Source of the DNA: Pseudomonadota bacterium
GTDB taxonomy: Bacteria > Myxococcota_A > UBA796 > SXON01
NCBI GenBank assembly: GCA_030684355.1
Contig: JAUXTN010000248.1
Location: 62,001 to 126,000 of the forward strand
Reading direction: 5' to 3'
DNA: 64,000 nt
Below, piece by piece: positions 42,001 through 51,800 of the stretch. The notes beneath the pieces were generated by a model. The model was not told the DNA's origin and searched no databases. It saw nothing but the letters and a program-made list of their open reading frames with translations. Position 1 is the stretch's first letter, and each line of letters starts with the position of its first letter. A program made the position numbers and the translations under genes.

Positions 42001-43284
42001 CTATCCGACCCTCTTCAGCCCCTTCAGCCGGGCATCGACGCGCGGCGCCATCGCGGCAGCCACGGCGCCATCATGCCCCGGATGCGCGGCGATGTGGAAC
42101 TCGACCGGCAACCCGTCCTCGAGTCGGGACGCGAGCGCCTTGCCCGCGACCCCCTGAAGCATCGACCCACCGCACTCCACGGCGGTCACGCCGGGCAGCA
42201 CCGCGTGCAGCTCCGCGATCACGCCGCGCATCGTGTCGGCCATGCGGTCGAGCGCGGCGAGCGCGCGCGCATCCCCCGCGACGAGCCCCTCGCGCAGGCG
42301 ATGCCCGGCCGTGCGCGGATCGAGGGTGCGCTCCATGCGGCGCCCGAGGTCCTCCGCGAGGCCGCGGTTCGAGAGGTAGGCGCGCGCGGCCCCGGCGATC
42401 GGGAGGTACGGGTGCGGCACGGCGTCCGGCCCGGCGTCCACCACGAGCCGCCCCATCTCCGTCGCGTAGACGGTCCCGTTGGCGTCGATCCAGCAGCCGC
42501 CGAAGCTGGTGCCGATCTGGAGCCGGACGAGGCGCCGGGCGCCCTGCGCGGAGAGGTGCCGGCCGAGGTTCGCGAGGTCGTTGAAGATCGCGACGGGGCC
42601 CTGGATCAGCCCCTCCGCGACGCGCCCGGCGAAGCCGTCGAAGGCGTGGACGTCCCCCACCTTCTCGCGCATCACGGTGGAGAGCTCGGTCACGCGGCCG
42701 CCGACGCCCATCGGCGAGGCGAACCCGATCCCGAGGGAGCCCATGCGCTCCCCCTGGCCCACCTCTTCGATGAGGGCGCGCGCGCGGGAGATGAGCGAGT
42801 CGATGCCCTGCTCGCCGTCCGGCCAGGTCGGGGCGGAGGAGACGCGCAGGAGCTGGCCATCTCGCAGCACGCAGGCCTTCATGCCGGTGCCGCCGATGTC
42901 GAGCCCCGCGGCGAGGCCCTCCGCGGGCACGAAGGCGGGCGGCACGTCGACGCTGGGGAGGTCGAAGTCCGGGCGGGTGGGCCGGATGTCCTCGCCGTCG
43001 AGGAAGATGCCGACGTGGTGGATGCGCCGCAGCGCGCCGAGCACGGGCTCGAGCTTGTCGGGGGTCACGGGCGCTTCGAGCTGCGCCGCCGCCGGGTTCG
43101 ACAGCAGCACGGCGTTGTGCAACCGCGCCAGGATGTACCGCGCGGCCTCGGCGTTCGGCGGCGCGAACAGCACGTAGTCCCGTGCCATCGCCGCCGACGA
43201 ATACCCGCTGTGCAGCCGGATCGTCCAGGGCGCCGCCCGCGGGTGCAGGGCGAGCTCGGCGAGGCGGTCGTGAAGCGTGATCAT
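42001..43284 (-). CDS. ROK-like sugar kinase with N-terminal extension
   Basis: 427 residues. Residues 1-135 have no recognised domain. From about 150 the actin-like ATPase fold begins with GLDIGGTGMKACVL (phosphate 1), then the catalytic region IFNDLANLGRH with Asp, and the adenosine region ECGGSMLQG. The zinc motif CxCGxxGCxE of classic ROK repressors and kinases is missing. Substrate unknown. ATG at 43284 starts MITLHDRLAEL; the open frame to 43365 is unsupported. Probably co-transcribed with the App1-like gene. Confidence 0.8.
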   Translation of the reverse strand: MITLHDRLAELALHPRAAPWTIRLHSGYSSAAMARDYVLFAPPNAEAARYILARLHNAVLLSNPAAAQLEAPVTPDKLEPVLGALRRIHHVGIFLDGEDIRPTRPDFDLPSVDVPPAFVPAEGLAAGLDIGGTGMKACVLRDGQLLRVSSAPTWPDGEQGIDSLISRARALIEEVGQGERMGSLGIGFASPMGVGGRVTELSTVMREKVGDVHAFDGFAGRVAEGLIQGPVAIFNDLANLGRHLSAQGARRLVRLQIGTSFGGCWIDANGTVYATEMGRLVVDAGPDAVPHPYLPIAGAARAYLSNRGLAEDLGRRMERTLDPRTAGHRLREGLVAGDARALAALDRMADTMRGVIAELHAVLPGVTAVECGGSMLQGVAGKALASRLEDGLPVEFHIAAHPGHDGAVAAAMAPRVDARLKGLKRVG

Positions 43285-43386
43285 CGCGTTGGCCCTATCC
43301 CGCCAACCCTCGGGGGGGCCGGTCCCTTCGTGTGAGGAAGTAAGGGGGCCCGGCCGATGATCCACGTTGGCCGCGAGGTGAGGCCG

Positions 43387-45894
43387 CTAGCGCGCCTCGA
43401 GCTTCCCGACGCGGTCGCGGAGCTTCCGGTTCTCCTCCACGAAGCTCTCGAGCTGGCCGCGGAGCGTCGTGAGGCCCTCCTCGGTCGTACGGCCCTCGCG
43501 GATGTTCGCGAGCGCTTCGTAGGCGAGCCGGCGGCTGCGGCCGTCGCCACCGGAGCCGTGGACGCGCGTGAGCACGCCCATCGCGCGGGGGTCCCGCAGC
43601 GCGCCGAGGGCGTTGAGCGCGGAGACCTGCACGCGGAAGTTGCCGTCCTCCGCGAGCTCGACGAGGCGCTCCAGCACCGTGGTGCGGGTGGACTCGACCT
43701 CGTCGCCGAGCTTCGCCAGGGCGGCGCAGGCCGCGGCCCGGGCGCGCGCCGGCGCGTCGTCGCGGGACTGGGCGAGCAGGATCTCGAGCACACCGGCATC
43801 CCGGAGGTTGCCGAGGCCCTCGATGGCGCGAGCGCGGAGCACCTCGCCCCACGAGGCGCGGGTCAGCAGGGCCTCGCAGACCGCGCGGGCCTGCGGGGCA
43901 CGGAGCTTGCCGAGGCTGCGCGCGACCTCGCCCTCGACCTGCGCGGAGGGGTCCCGCGGGAGCGCGGCGAGCGCATCGCCGACCTCGGGCCGGCGCACGC
44001 CTCCGAGGGCGGCCACGATGCGGCGGCGGGCCTTCGGGCTCTTGTCACCGAGGGCGCCGAGGAGCGCGGTGCTGGCGCGTTCGCCGCCCCGCGCGGCGAG
44101 GAGGTCCGCGATCTCGGCACGCACGCCCCAGAAGGGATCCGCGACCAGCGCACCGGCAAGGGCCTCGATGGCGGCGGGGGTGCCGTCCTCGGCCAACGCG
44201 CGCGCGATCCGGACGCGGCCGACCACGTTGGGGTTCCCGGTCAGCCCGGCGACGAGCTGCGAGACGGGCGCCTCGACCTTGATCTCGGCGAGGAGCTGGA
44301 AGTCCGGATCGACGCGCACGAACGCGGGGGCGCCCCCGGCCTCCGACGGGCACGGGAGCACGTAGGTGCGCTCCCGGGCGTCGAGCTTGAGCGTGACGCG
44401 ACGGTCCCCGAAGGCCACGGTGAGCGGCACCTGGAAGACGGGCGCGACGTTCTCGCCCTCCTGGGTCTGCTTGACCGTGACGGTGAGCTGCTCGTCCGCG
44501 TGCGCGACCGAGACGGTCAGGGTGGGGTGCCCGGCGCCGTGGATCCAGGTGGCGAAGAAGCGGTCGAGGTTGCGCCCGGTGGCGTCCTCCATCGCGCGCT
44601 GGAAGTGGCGCGTGTGCACCGTGCCGTGGCGGTGGCGCTCCAGGTAGAGCCGCACGCCGGCCCAGAACGCGGTGTCCCCGAGCTGGTGGCGGAGCGTATG
44701 GAGGACGAGCGCCGCCTTCTCGTAGAGGTGGCGGTCGAAGAGGTCGATCGGCGACTTGAAGTGGTACGACACGATGGGGCGGCGGTACCGCCCGCCGTCC
44801 TCGCCGAGGTAGGTCCCGAGCTGCTCGAAGAGGTGCCAGTCGGACTCGTCGACGCCCTTGTCGACGCGGGCCCAGAGGTGCTCGGTGTAGGTCGCCCAGC
44901 CCTCGTTGAGCCAGCCCTGCGACCAGTCTTGACACGTCAAGAGGTCCCCGAACCACTGGTGGGCGAGCTCGTGGACGATGAGGTCGTCGAGGTCCCCGTC
45001 CATCGCGGCGGTGTCGTCCATCAGGACGAGGTCCGTCAGGGTGGTGACCGCGGTGTTCTCCATGCCGCCGAAGATGAAGTCGTGCACGACGACCTGGTCG
45101 TAGCGGGGCCAGGGATACCGCCCGTAGATCGTGGACAGGTGCGCGACCATCGCCGGGGTGCGCGCGAACGTGCGCTGCACGAGCGCCGCGGGCGTGCCCT
45201 CGGGGACCGCGTAGCGCACGGGGATGCCGTCCCACGCGTCGTCATGGATGTCCATCTTCATCACGACGACGGACAGGAGGTAGGCCGGCATCGGCTCGGC
45301 CTGGTCCCACGACCAGGTCTGCCCGGCGTGCGTGACGAGGCGGCCGTTCGAGAGGACGCCGTAGCCCGCCGGCGCGGTGACCCGGATGGACCACGGGTGC
45401 TTGACCGAGGGGTGGTCGAAGCACGGGAAGAGGTAGTGGCCATCCTCGTCCTGGCACTGGGTCCAGGCCTCTGGCACGCGATCGGGCTCGGCGGCGGTGG
45501 GCCCCACGAACCAGAGGCCGCGCCGCGGCGAGCCGTGCCAGCGCACGACGACCTCGGCGGCGGGCGCGACGTGGAGCTTCCCGTCGGCGTGACGCCAGGG
45601 GTGCGGGGCGCCCGCGGGGGTCTCGACGGCATCGACCGTCAGCTCGTCGAGATCGAGGGCATACCAGCCGTCAACCCCGGGGAGCGCGCCGAGGCGCAGG
45701 CGCGCGACGCCCGACATCGTGCGGGCGACGGGATCGATCTGGAGGTCGAGCGCGATGTGCTCGATCGTGTAGCCCCGATCGGGCGGGTAGCTCGGCTCGG
45801 TGCCGGGCTCGGCGAACGCGCGGCGACGGGCCATCGCCCATCCGCCGAAGCGAGCCTCCTGTTCCATGCTCTTGTCGGTGAGGAAGCTGCGCAT
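43387..45894 (-). CDS. M1-family metallopeptidase with C-terminal HEAT repeats
   Basis: 835 residues. N-terminal beta domain, then the gluzincin catalytic domain with GGMEN at 276-280, HELAH at 308-312 and the third zinc ligand Glu331 (18 residues later), as in aminopeptidase N. A HEAT-like alpha-solenoid from about 545 (repeated VRAEIADLLA, ARRRIVAALGG, RARAIEGLGNL units) replaces the usual C-terminal domain, and a coiled coil ends the protein (ENRKLRDRVGKLEA). No signal peptide, so cytoplasmic. GAGG lies 7 nt before the ATG. Confidence 0.9.
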   Translation of the reverse strand: MRSFLTDKSMEQEARFGGWAMARRRAFAEPGTEPSYPPDRGYTIEHIALDLQIDPVARTMSGVARLRLGALPGVDGWYALDLDELTVDAVETPAGAPHPWRHADGKLHVAPAAEVVVRWHGSPRRGLWFVGPTAAEPDRVPEAWTQCQDEDGHYLFPCFDHPSVKHPWSIRVTAPAGYGVLSNGRLVTHAGQTWSWDQAEPMPAYLLSVVVMKMDIHDDAWDGIPVRYAVPEGTPAALVQRTFARTPAMVAHLSTIYGRYPWPRYDQVVVHDFIFGGMENTAVTTLTDLVLMDDTAAMDGDLDDLIVHELAHQWFGDLLTCQDWSQGWLNEGWATYTEHLWARVDKGVDESDWHLFEQLGTYLGEDGGRYRRPIVSYHFKSPIDLFDRHLYEKAALVLHTLRHQLGDTAFWAGVRLYLERHRHGTVHTRHFQRAMEDATGRNLDRFFATWIHGAGHPTLTVSVAHADEQLTVTVKQTQEGENVAPVFQVPLTVAFGDRRVTLKLDARERTYVLPCPSEAGGAPAFVRVDPDFQLLAEIKVEAPVSQLVAGLTGNPNVVGRVRIARALAEDGTPAAIEALAGALVADPFWGVRAEIADLLAARGGERASTALLGALGDKSPKARRRIVAALGGVRRPEVGDALAALPRDPSAQVEGEVARSLGKLRAPQARAVCEALLTRASWGEVLRARAIEGLGNLRDAGVLEILLAQSRDDAPARARAAACAALAKLGDEVESTRTTVLERLVELAEDGNFRVQVSALNALGALRDPRAMGVLTRVHGSGGDGRSRRLAYEALANIREGRTTEEGLTTLRGQLESFVEENRKLRDRVGKLEAR

Positions 45895-45989
45895 GCCCGG
45901 ACCTCGGAGGGTCGGCGGACTATCACGCGCCGGAAGGGGGGGCGAGGCATCCCGTGGAGAGCGTGCCCCACCCCTTCATTGCGGGGGTC

Positions 45990-46331
45990 CTACGCCTGCG
46001 GGATCCGATCCGCGCGGGCCTCGGCGACCGTCAACAGGCGCTCGAGCGCATACCGGTGGTGCAGCCCCTGGCTGCCGACGAGCGGCTGCCCATCCTTGAA
46101 GATGAGCAACGAGGGGGTCTCCTTGACGCCGAAGGTGCCGGCGACCCGCGGGTTGCGCGGGAGGTTGACCTTCAGCACCCGCACGAGCGGGTGACTCGCG
46201 GCGAACTCCTCCAGGATCGGCGTCTGCACGCCGCTCTGGCCCGATTCGGGCGCCCAGAAGTCGACGAGGGTGACGCCGGGCGCCATGAGCACGTCCGTTC
46301 GGAAGCTCGAGTCGGTGGTTTCGCGGATCAT
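45990..46331 (-). CDS. Thioredoxin-like protein without active-site cysteines
   Basis: 113 residues. Thioredoxin fold is clear: VTLVDFWAPE, the cis-proline TPSLLIF (Pro73) and KDGQPLVGSQG. The active site reads PESGQSG where thioredoxin has WCGPC, so both cysteines are serine (Ser30, Ser33) and no other Cys is present. It cannot act as a disulfide reductase; a structural or chaperone role is likely. ATG at 46331 follows AGGAG by 5 nt. It stands alone behind its own candidate promoter. Confidence 0.9.
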   Translation of the reverse strand: MIRETTDSSFRTDVLMAPGVTLVDFWAPESGQSGVQTPILEEFAASHPLVRVLKVNLPRNPRVAGTFGVKETPSLLIFKDGQPLVGSQGLHHRYALERLLTVAEARADRIPQA

Positions 46332-46459
46332 GTGGTCTCCTGTGGACCACCGCCCCCCGCAATTCGACCGGGCACACCCGCCCCGCCACGGCAAGCGCGC
46401 CGCGGGGAACTTCTTGCCGAAGGGGCGCAGCGGGGGTCGCGGCGGCCTGTGTTGCGAAC

Positions 46460-46487
46460 AAGCTAGGACCCGTCGCGACGCCGTCAA
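46460..46487 (-). promoter_or_regulatory. Candidate promoter for the thioredoxin-like gene
   Basis: On the minus strand TTGACG (46482-46487) and TAGCTT (46460-46465) are separated by 16 nt, giving a leader of about 120 nt. The 226-nt gap holds no other gene. Confidence 0.45.
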
Positions 46488-46557
46488 GGCCCTCGACGTC
46501 GGAAGTGCCCGCCTGTCCGCCACTGCTCCCCCAAGGAGTCCGCGGCCGAGCGCGGTC

Positions 46558-47328
46558 CTACGCCTGCTGCTGCTGGAGCCGCGAGGGATCGGGCAGGAGG
46601 ATGTACCCGGTGTCCATGTCGCCCAGGAAGGCGCAGCCGTCCGGACCGACCTGGCCGAGGTAGGCCGCCACGTAGGCGCAGATGAGGGCCTCCAGCCGCT
46701 CTTCCAGCTCGCCGAGGCGCGTGCCGTTCAGGTCGGGGAGGTGGGCGTCCATCAGCTGGTCGAGCTCGGGCGAGAGGTGCAGCCGGGGCGTACCCCCCTC
46801 GATCAGTCGCTCCTCGATGAGCTCCCGCAGGCGGTCCACCGCTTCCTTGCGGCCGCCGATCGGGCCGGACTTCATCCGGATCGGGCGGTCGACGCCGAGG
46901 AGCAGCACCTGCGCGGCCTGGGTGTGGGTCTCGACGATGCGATCCCCCTCGGAGGCGGGGTTCGGGTCGAACCCCATGCGCATGAGCGCGCGGCCCATCG
47001 TGCGCGGGTGGCTCGCCGAGACCGAGTTGTTCGCGTACTCGTCGATGCGGTAGCGCGAGAAGTGCTCGAGCAGCGCCCGGTCGCAGGGGCGGGAGCCCGA
47101 GAGGTTGTCGACGATGATCGGGGCGTTGACGGCGAGCGTAGCGCTCCCGCGCCCACGGTTCCGGGTGATCCAGCGGAGCGTGTCCTCGTGGCTGCGGAGC
47201 GAGTCCGCCGAGACCATGCGGACGCCCCCATCCTCGGTGGGCTCGAGCACTACGCCGCCCGAGCTGTCCCGCGGGGTCCAGCCGAGATCGAGGCCGAGGT
47301 ATCGAATCCTGCGCAACCTGCCCTCCAC
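46558..47328 (-). CDS. DUF429 family protein
   Basis: 256 residues. The N-terminal strand YLGLDLGWTPR and later LAVNAPIIV match the RNase-H-like DUF429 family; mid-protein YANNSVSASHPRTMGRALM is also typical. Acidic residues of an RNase-H-like centre appear kept (Asp in LDLGW). Biochemical role unknown. The GTG at 47328 lies 1 nt after the aldehyde dehydrogenase stop, suggesting co-transcription. The C-terminus ends in a Gln run. Confidence 0.8.
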   Translation of the reverse strand: MEGRLRRIRYLGLDLGWTPRDSSGGVVLEPTEDGGVRMVSADSLRSHEDTLRWITRNRGRGSATLAVNAPIIVDNLSGSRPCDRALLEHFSRYRIDEYANNSVSASHPRTMGRALMRMGFDPNPASEGDRIVETHTQAAQVLLLGVDRPIRMKSGPIGGRKEAVDRLRELIEERLIEGGTPRLHLSPELDQLMDAHLPDLNGTRLGELEERLEALICAYVAAYLGQVGPDGCAFLGDMDTGYILLPDPSRLQQQQA

Positions 47329-47329
47329 G

Positions 47330-48859
47330 TCACTTCCACCGGTTCAACAGGCCGCCGACAGCCATCCGAGCCCCGGATAGCCGCGCTCCCCCCGGGCGCG
47401 TGAGCTCGACGAGCCCGCGTGCCATGCTGACGAGGTTGTCCCCATAGGGGTACCACCACATCTCTTTCGCGCCGCGCGAGCGATCCACGCACACCGTGCG
47501 CGGCTGGACGAGCGCCTCGAGCCCGAACCGGGACCCCGTGACGCCGTACCCGCTCTCCTTGCGCCCACCCCACGCGGCGCCGCCCATGGGGCCCGTGAAG
47601 CAGCAATTGTTGACGAAGGACACGCCGGTCGTGACGCGGGCCGCGAGGGCCTCCGCGCGCCGGATGTCCTTGCTCCACACGGACGCCGTGAGCCCGTAGG
47701 GCGACGCGTTCGCGCGCGCCACGGCCTCGTCTTCCGACGTGAACGACGCGATGGGGAGGAGCGGCCCGAAGGTCTCCTCGCGCATGACCGCCATGTCGTC
47801 CGTCACGCCCGTGAGGACGGTTGCCGGGTAGAAGTACCCCTCTCCCGTCGGCGCCCCGCCCACGCGGACCGTGGCGCCGGCCGCCACCGCCGCGGTGACG
47901 TGCCCGTGCACCTTCTGGAGGGCGGCTTCGTTGATGAGCGGCCCCACGTCCGACCCGGTGCGCAGCGCCTGGGTGGCGGCCACGACCTTCTCGACGAAGG
48001 TGTCGTAGATCCGGGCGTCGACGTAGACGCGCTCGACCGAGGCGCAGTCCTGGCCGGCGTTGTGGAAGGCGCCCCAGACGATGCCGTTGACCGCGCGGTC
48101 CAGGTTGGCGTCGTGCAGGACGATCGCCGGATCCTTGCTGCCGAGCTCCAGGGAGGTCGGCAACAGCCGCGCCGCGGCGCGCTGGGCCACGGCCCGGCCG
48201 CCGGCCACGCTGCCCGTGAACACGACGCGGTCGACCCCGCCGTCCACCAGGGCGGCGCCCTGCGCGGGGCCCCCCTGGAGGGTGATGACGAGATCCGCGG
48301 GGAACGCGGCCTTGAAGATCGAGTCGAGCAGGGCGCCGCAGCGGGCGGCGTACTCGGACGGCTTCCACACCACCGCGTTGCCCGCGAGCACGGCGGGCAC
48401 GATGGTCCGGAGCGGCAGGTGGATCGGGTAGTTCCACGGCATGATCAGCCCGACCACGCCGACGGGCTCCAGGCGGAGGACGACGTCCTTCGCCGGGTAG
48501 TTGATCGGGTTGAGGGGCACGGGGATGTCGGCGAGCTCGTCGTCGATGACCTCGAGCCACGCGTCGAACAGCTCCTGGGCGGTGACGATCTCGCTCGTCC
48601 ACGCTTCGCCGGGGGGCTTGCCGATCTCCGCCACGAGCGTGTCCGCGATCTCGGCCGCGCGGCTGAGGAACACGTCCGCCAGGCGACGAATCGCGCCCTT
48701 CCGCTCCTCGAGCGGCTTCGACGCCCAGACGACGCCCGCCGCCCGCGCGCGGGCGACCGCCCCCTCCACGTCCGCCGTCGGCGTGACCTGCATTTCGCCG
48801 ACCACCGCACCGGTGCGCGGGTCGCGAAGCGTCAGGGGGGTCTCGCCGAGGTCTGCCAT
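47330..48859 (-). CDS. Aldehyde dehydrogenase family protein
   Basis: 509 residues, NAD(P)-dependent ALDH. Oxyanion Asn in MPWNYPIHL, cofactor KPSEYA and FTGSVAGGR, catalytic Glu in LELGSKDP and catalytic Cys in AGQDCASVERVYV. Closest in look to succinate-semialdehyde or betaine-type ALDH, substrate unproven. Start at ATG 48859 rather than the TTG one codon earlier. Lies 18 nt after the large kinase gene. Confidence 0.93.
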   Translation of the reverse strand: MADLGETPLTLRDPRTGAVVGEMQVTPTADVEGAVARARAAGVVWASKPLEERKGAIRRLADVFLSRAAEIADTLVAEIGKPPGEAWTSEIVTAQELFDAWLEVIDDELADIPVPLNPINYPAKDVVLRLEPVGVVGLIMPWNYPIHLPLRTIVPAVLAGNAVVWKPSEYAARCGALLDSIFKAAFPADLVITLQGGPAQGAALVDGGVDRVVFTGSVAGGRAVAQRAAARLLPTSLELGSKDPAIVLHDANLDRAVNGIVWGAFHNAGQDCASVERVYVDARIYDTFVEKVVAATQALRTGSDVGPLINEAALQKVHGHVTAAVAAGATVRVGGAPTGEGYFYPATVLTGVTDDMAVMREETFGPLLPIASFTSEDEAVARANASPYGLTASVWSKDIRRAEALAARVTTGVSFVNNCCFTGPMGGAAWGGRKESGYGVTGSRFGLEALVQPRTVCVDRSRGAKEMWWYPYGDNLVSMARGLVELTRPGGARLSGARMAVGGLLNRWK

Positions 48860-48877
48860 CAAACCCCTGTATCGCGT

Positions 48878-51800
48878 CTACGGCCGCGGCGCTCCCCCCA
48901 GCGCCCAGCGCGCCCACGGGCTGTCGCTGAACCGCTCCCGGAAGGGTCCGAACAGCCCGTCGAGCGACGCCGTGAGGATCGCGCGGGCCTCCGCGCGGTC
49001 CGCCGCGTGACGACGCGCGTAGAGGATCTCCAGCAGCAGCATCTGGTCGCCCGCCGCGCGCGCCTCCGCCTCCGCGGCGGTCAGGACTTCGGCGTCACGG
49101 CCGGTGCGCCCGCCCATGAGGAGGAGGCGCGCCTGGAGGCCCGGGATCGTCGCGAGCGCGTCTACCGCCTCGACGACCGCGGCGCTGTCGACGGTCAGGA
49201 TGCCGACCATGCCGCTGTGGAAGGCGTGCACGATGCGGTCGGGCATGATCGCGGCGCCTTCGACCGCGCGCAGGTGCACCGCGAGCGCCGCCGGGGTGTC
49301 CCCCATCGCCGCGCGCAGGCTGGCGAGGGTCGCGAGGTACTCGGAGCGCACGGGCCAGGGGGCCGCGGCCTCTCCCGACGCGGCGTTCGCCACCAGCAGC
49401 GCCTCCGCGCCCTCGGTGTCGCCCACGGTGAGGTGCACGCGCGCCCGCCCGATGCCGACGATCGCGGCGCTCCACGCCGTGTTCCGCTCGCCCACCAGCT
49501 CCAGCGCGGCGCGCAGCGACTCCATCGCCCCCGCCAGCCGCCCCTGGCACCGTTGCAGCTCGGCGAGCCGGACGAGGGCCTCGCAGCCCGCCAGCGGGCG
49601 GTCCACGGCGCGGAGCTCGGCCGCGAGCACGCGGTAGAGCGTCATCGCGCGCTGGGGATCCCCGAGGAGGGCCACGAGGCGGGCGTTCCCGAGGCGCGCC
49701 GCCACGCCCACGCGGTCGACCGGGCCCGGCGCCGTGCGATCGATCGCCCGGTGGAACAGGTCGGCGGCACGGTCGAGCTGCCCCAACGCGACGTGCACCT
49801 GCCCCGCCACCAGGAGCGTGCGGGCGGACGCGCTCGCCGGCGGGTCGACGAGCGAAGTGTAGGCCTCCACGGGAAGGTGCGTCCCGATGTTGAGCGTGAG
49901 CTCCAGTTGCGCGACCCGGGCGCGCTCGACGAGCGCCAGGTCGTCCGCGGCGAGGGCGAGCGTGCGCCCCGCCTCGAGGGCACTCCGCGCCTCCGGGAGC
50001 CGCCCCAACGCGCACAACGCATCGCAACGCGCAAGCGCCAGCCGGGCGAGCACCGGGCCGTCGTCGATGGGCAGGCGCGTGGCGGCGTCGAGGACCTCCA
50101 GCCCCGGGAACGGGCGCCCGCTGCCGACGAGCCAGTCGCCGAGATCGACGAGCCGGCCGGTCTCCTGGGGGTCCCGCGCACCACGGGCGAGGTGCAGGAG
50201 CAGGAAGCGCTGCTCCCACTCCCGGATCGAGCGCTGCCGCGCGGCGTCCGCGAGGACGAGGTGGAGCCCGCGCTCCGCGTCCTCGTCGAGGCCGTGGAGC
50301 AGGATGGGCTCGAGCACCGCGCGCCGGAGCGCCACCCACTCCTCGCCGCCCCGCAGCGTGACCTCGCAGAGCCCGCTGCGGAGCGCGGGGCCGAGCTCGG
50401 CACCGGAGGGATCGGCGCCCGCGGCCGTGAGGAGGAGATCGAGCGGGACGGGTTCGCCGGCGACCGCGAGGGTCTGCACGAGCGAGCGCGTGGCCTCCGG
50501 GAGCCGGGCCAGCGCACGGGCGAAGAGCCGCGTGGTGTCCTCGCCGGGGAGCATCCGCGCGGAGGGGTCCCAGCACCAGCGCGGACGCCCGTCCTCGCCC
50601 ATGCCGTCGCACCACACGGCGCCGCGGTCGACCTGCTCCCGCAGCACCGCGGTCACGATGGCAGGGAGGCCGCCGGTGGTGCGCATGATCCCGATGTCGA
50701 GGCCCGGGGGCACCGTCGGGGTGCCGAGCATGCTGCCGATCTGGTCGCGCACCTCCGCCAACGTGAGCGGCCGGAGCACGACCCCGCGGCCCTCGGGGCG
50801 CGGCGACAGCGAGCGCCCGGTGATGACCATGCCGACGCCCGCCACCCGCGCGACCTCGTCGAGGACCTCCGCAGCCCCCTCGGGCGCCACGTCGAGGTCC
50901 TCGACGACGACGAGGAAGCGGCCGTCCTGCGCCACGAGCGTACGCAAGGCGTCCAGCACCCCCTCGAGCCCGGTCACCACGGGCCCGGCGATGGCGGAGA
51001 GCTCGCGGGCGAGGATCGCGATCACGTCGTCGGGGCCGGTGCGCGCGCGGCACCGCACCGCCGCGTACTCGACGTGGACCTCCCGCGCGAGCGCGACCGC
51101 ATGGCGCGCGACGACCCCGATGCCCGAGCCGAGCTCTCCCGTCACGCGGAGCACGCCCCCGCCGTCGAGCACCGCCTGGATCGCCCCGGTCGCGGCCTCG
51201 CGCCCCACCATGCGCGGCGTGCCGAGCTGGTAGTTGATGCCGCGGCTGCCCGTGAGCTGGGCCAGCGCGATGACGGCCGAGGCCGGCCGCGCGGCGGGAT
51301 CGCGCGCCATGAGCCGGTCGATGAGCGACGCGAGCCGCACGGGGATGTCCGGGACCCGCTCGACGATGGGGGCGGCGCCCGCGGCGCGGTGCGCCTGGAG
51401 GTAGCCCGCGAGGCCCGTCGCCTGGTACGGCCGCTCGCCGCACACCGCCTCGTAGAGCGTGATGCCGAGGCTGTAGAGGTCGCAGCGGTGGTCGGTCTCG
51501 GCGCCCGCGATCTGCTCGGGCGCCATGTAGGCGTGGGTGCCGAGCACGTCGCCGAGCGTCGTCGTGAGCGGATCGCTCGTGTCGGCGGCGAGCCCCAGGT
51601 CGACGAGCACGACGCGACGATCGTCGCCGAGCCACACGTTGCTCGCCTTGATGTCGCGGTGCACGATGCCCTGCTCGTGCAGGTACCCGAGCGTGCGGAG
51701 CGCCGAGGACGCGAAGAGCACCGCTTCGTCCGGCGAGATGGGCCCCTCGCGCAGGAGCCGGACATCGAGGGAGGCCCCCTCCAGGAGCTCCAGCACGAGC

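Noticed and set aside
43357..46194. 945-residue plus-strand open frame
   Set aside because: Antisense to the M1 peptidase, with low-complexity Arg/Glu/Gly/Val composition.
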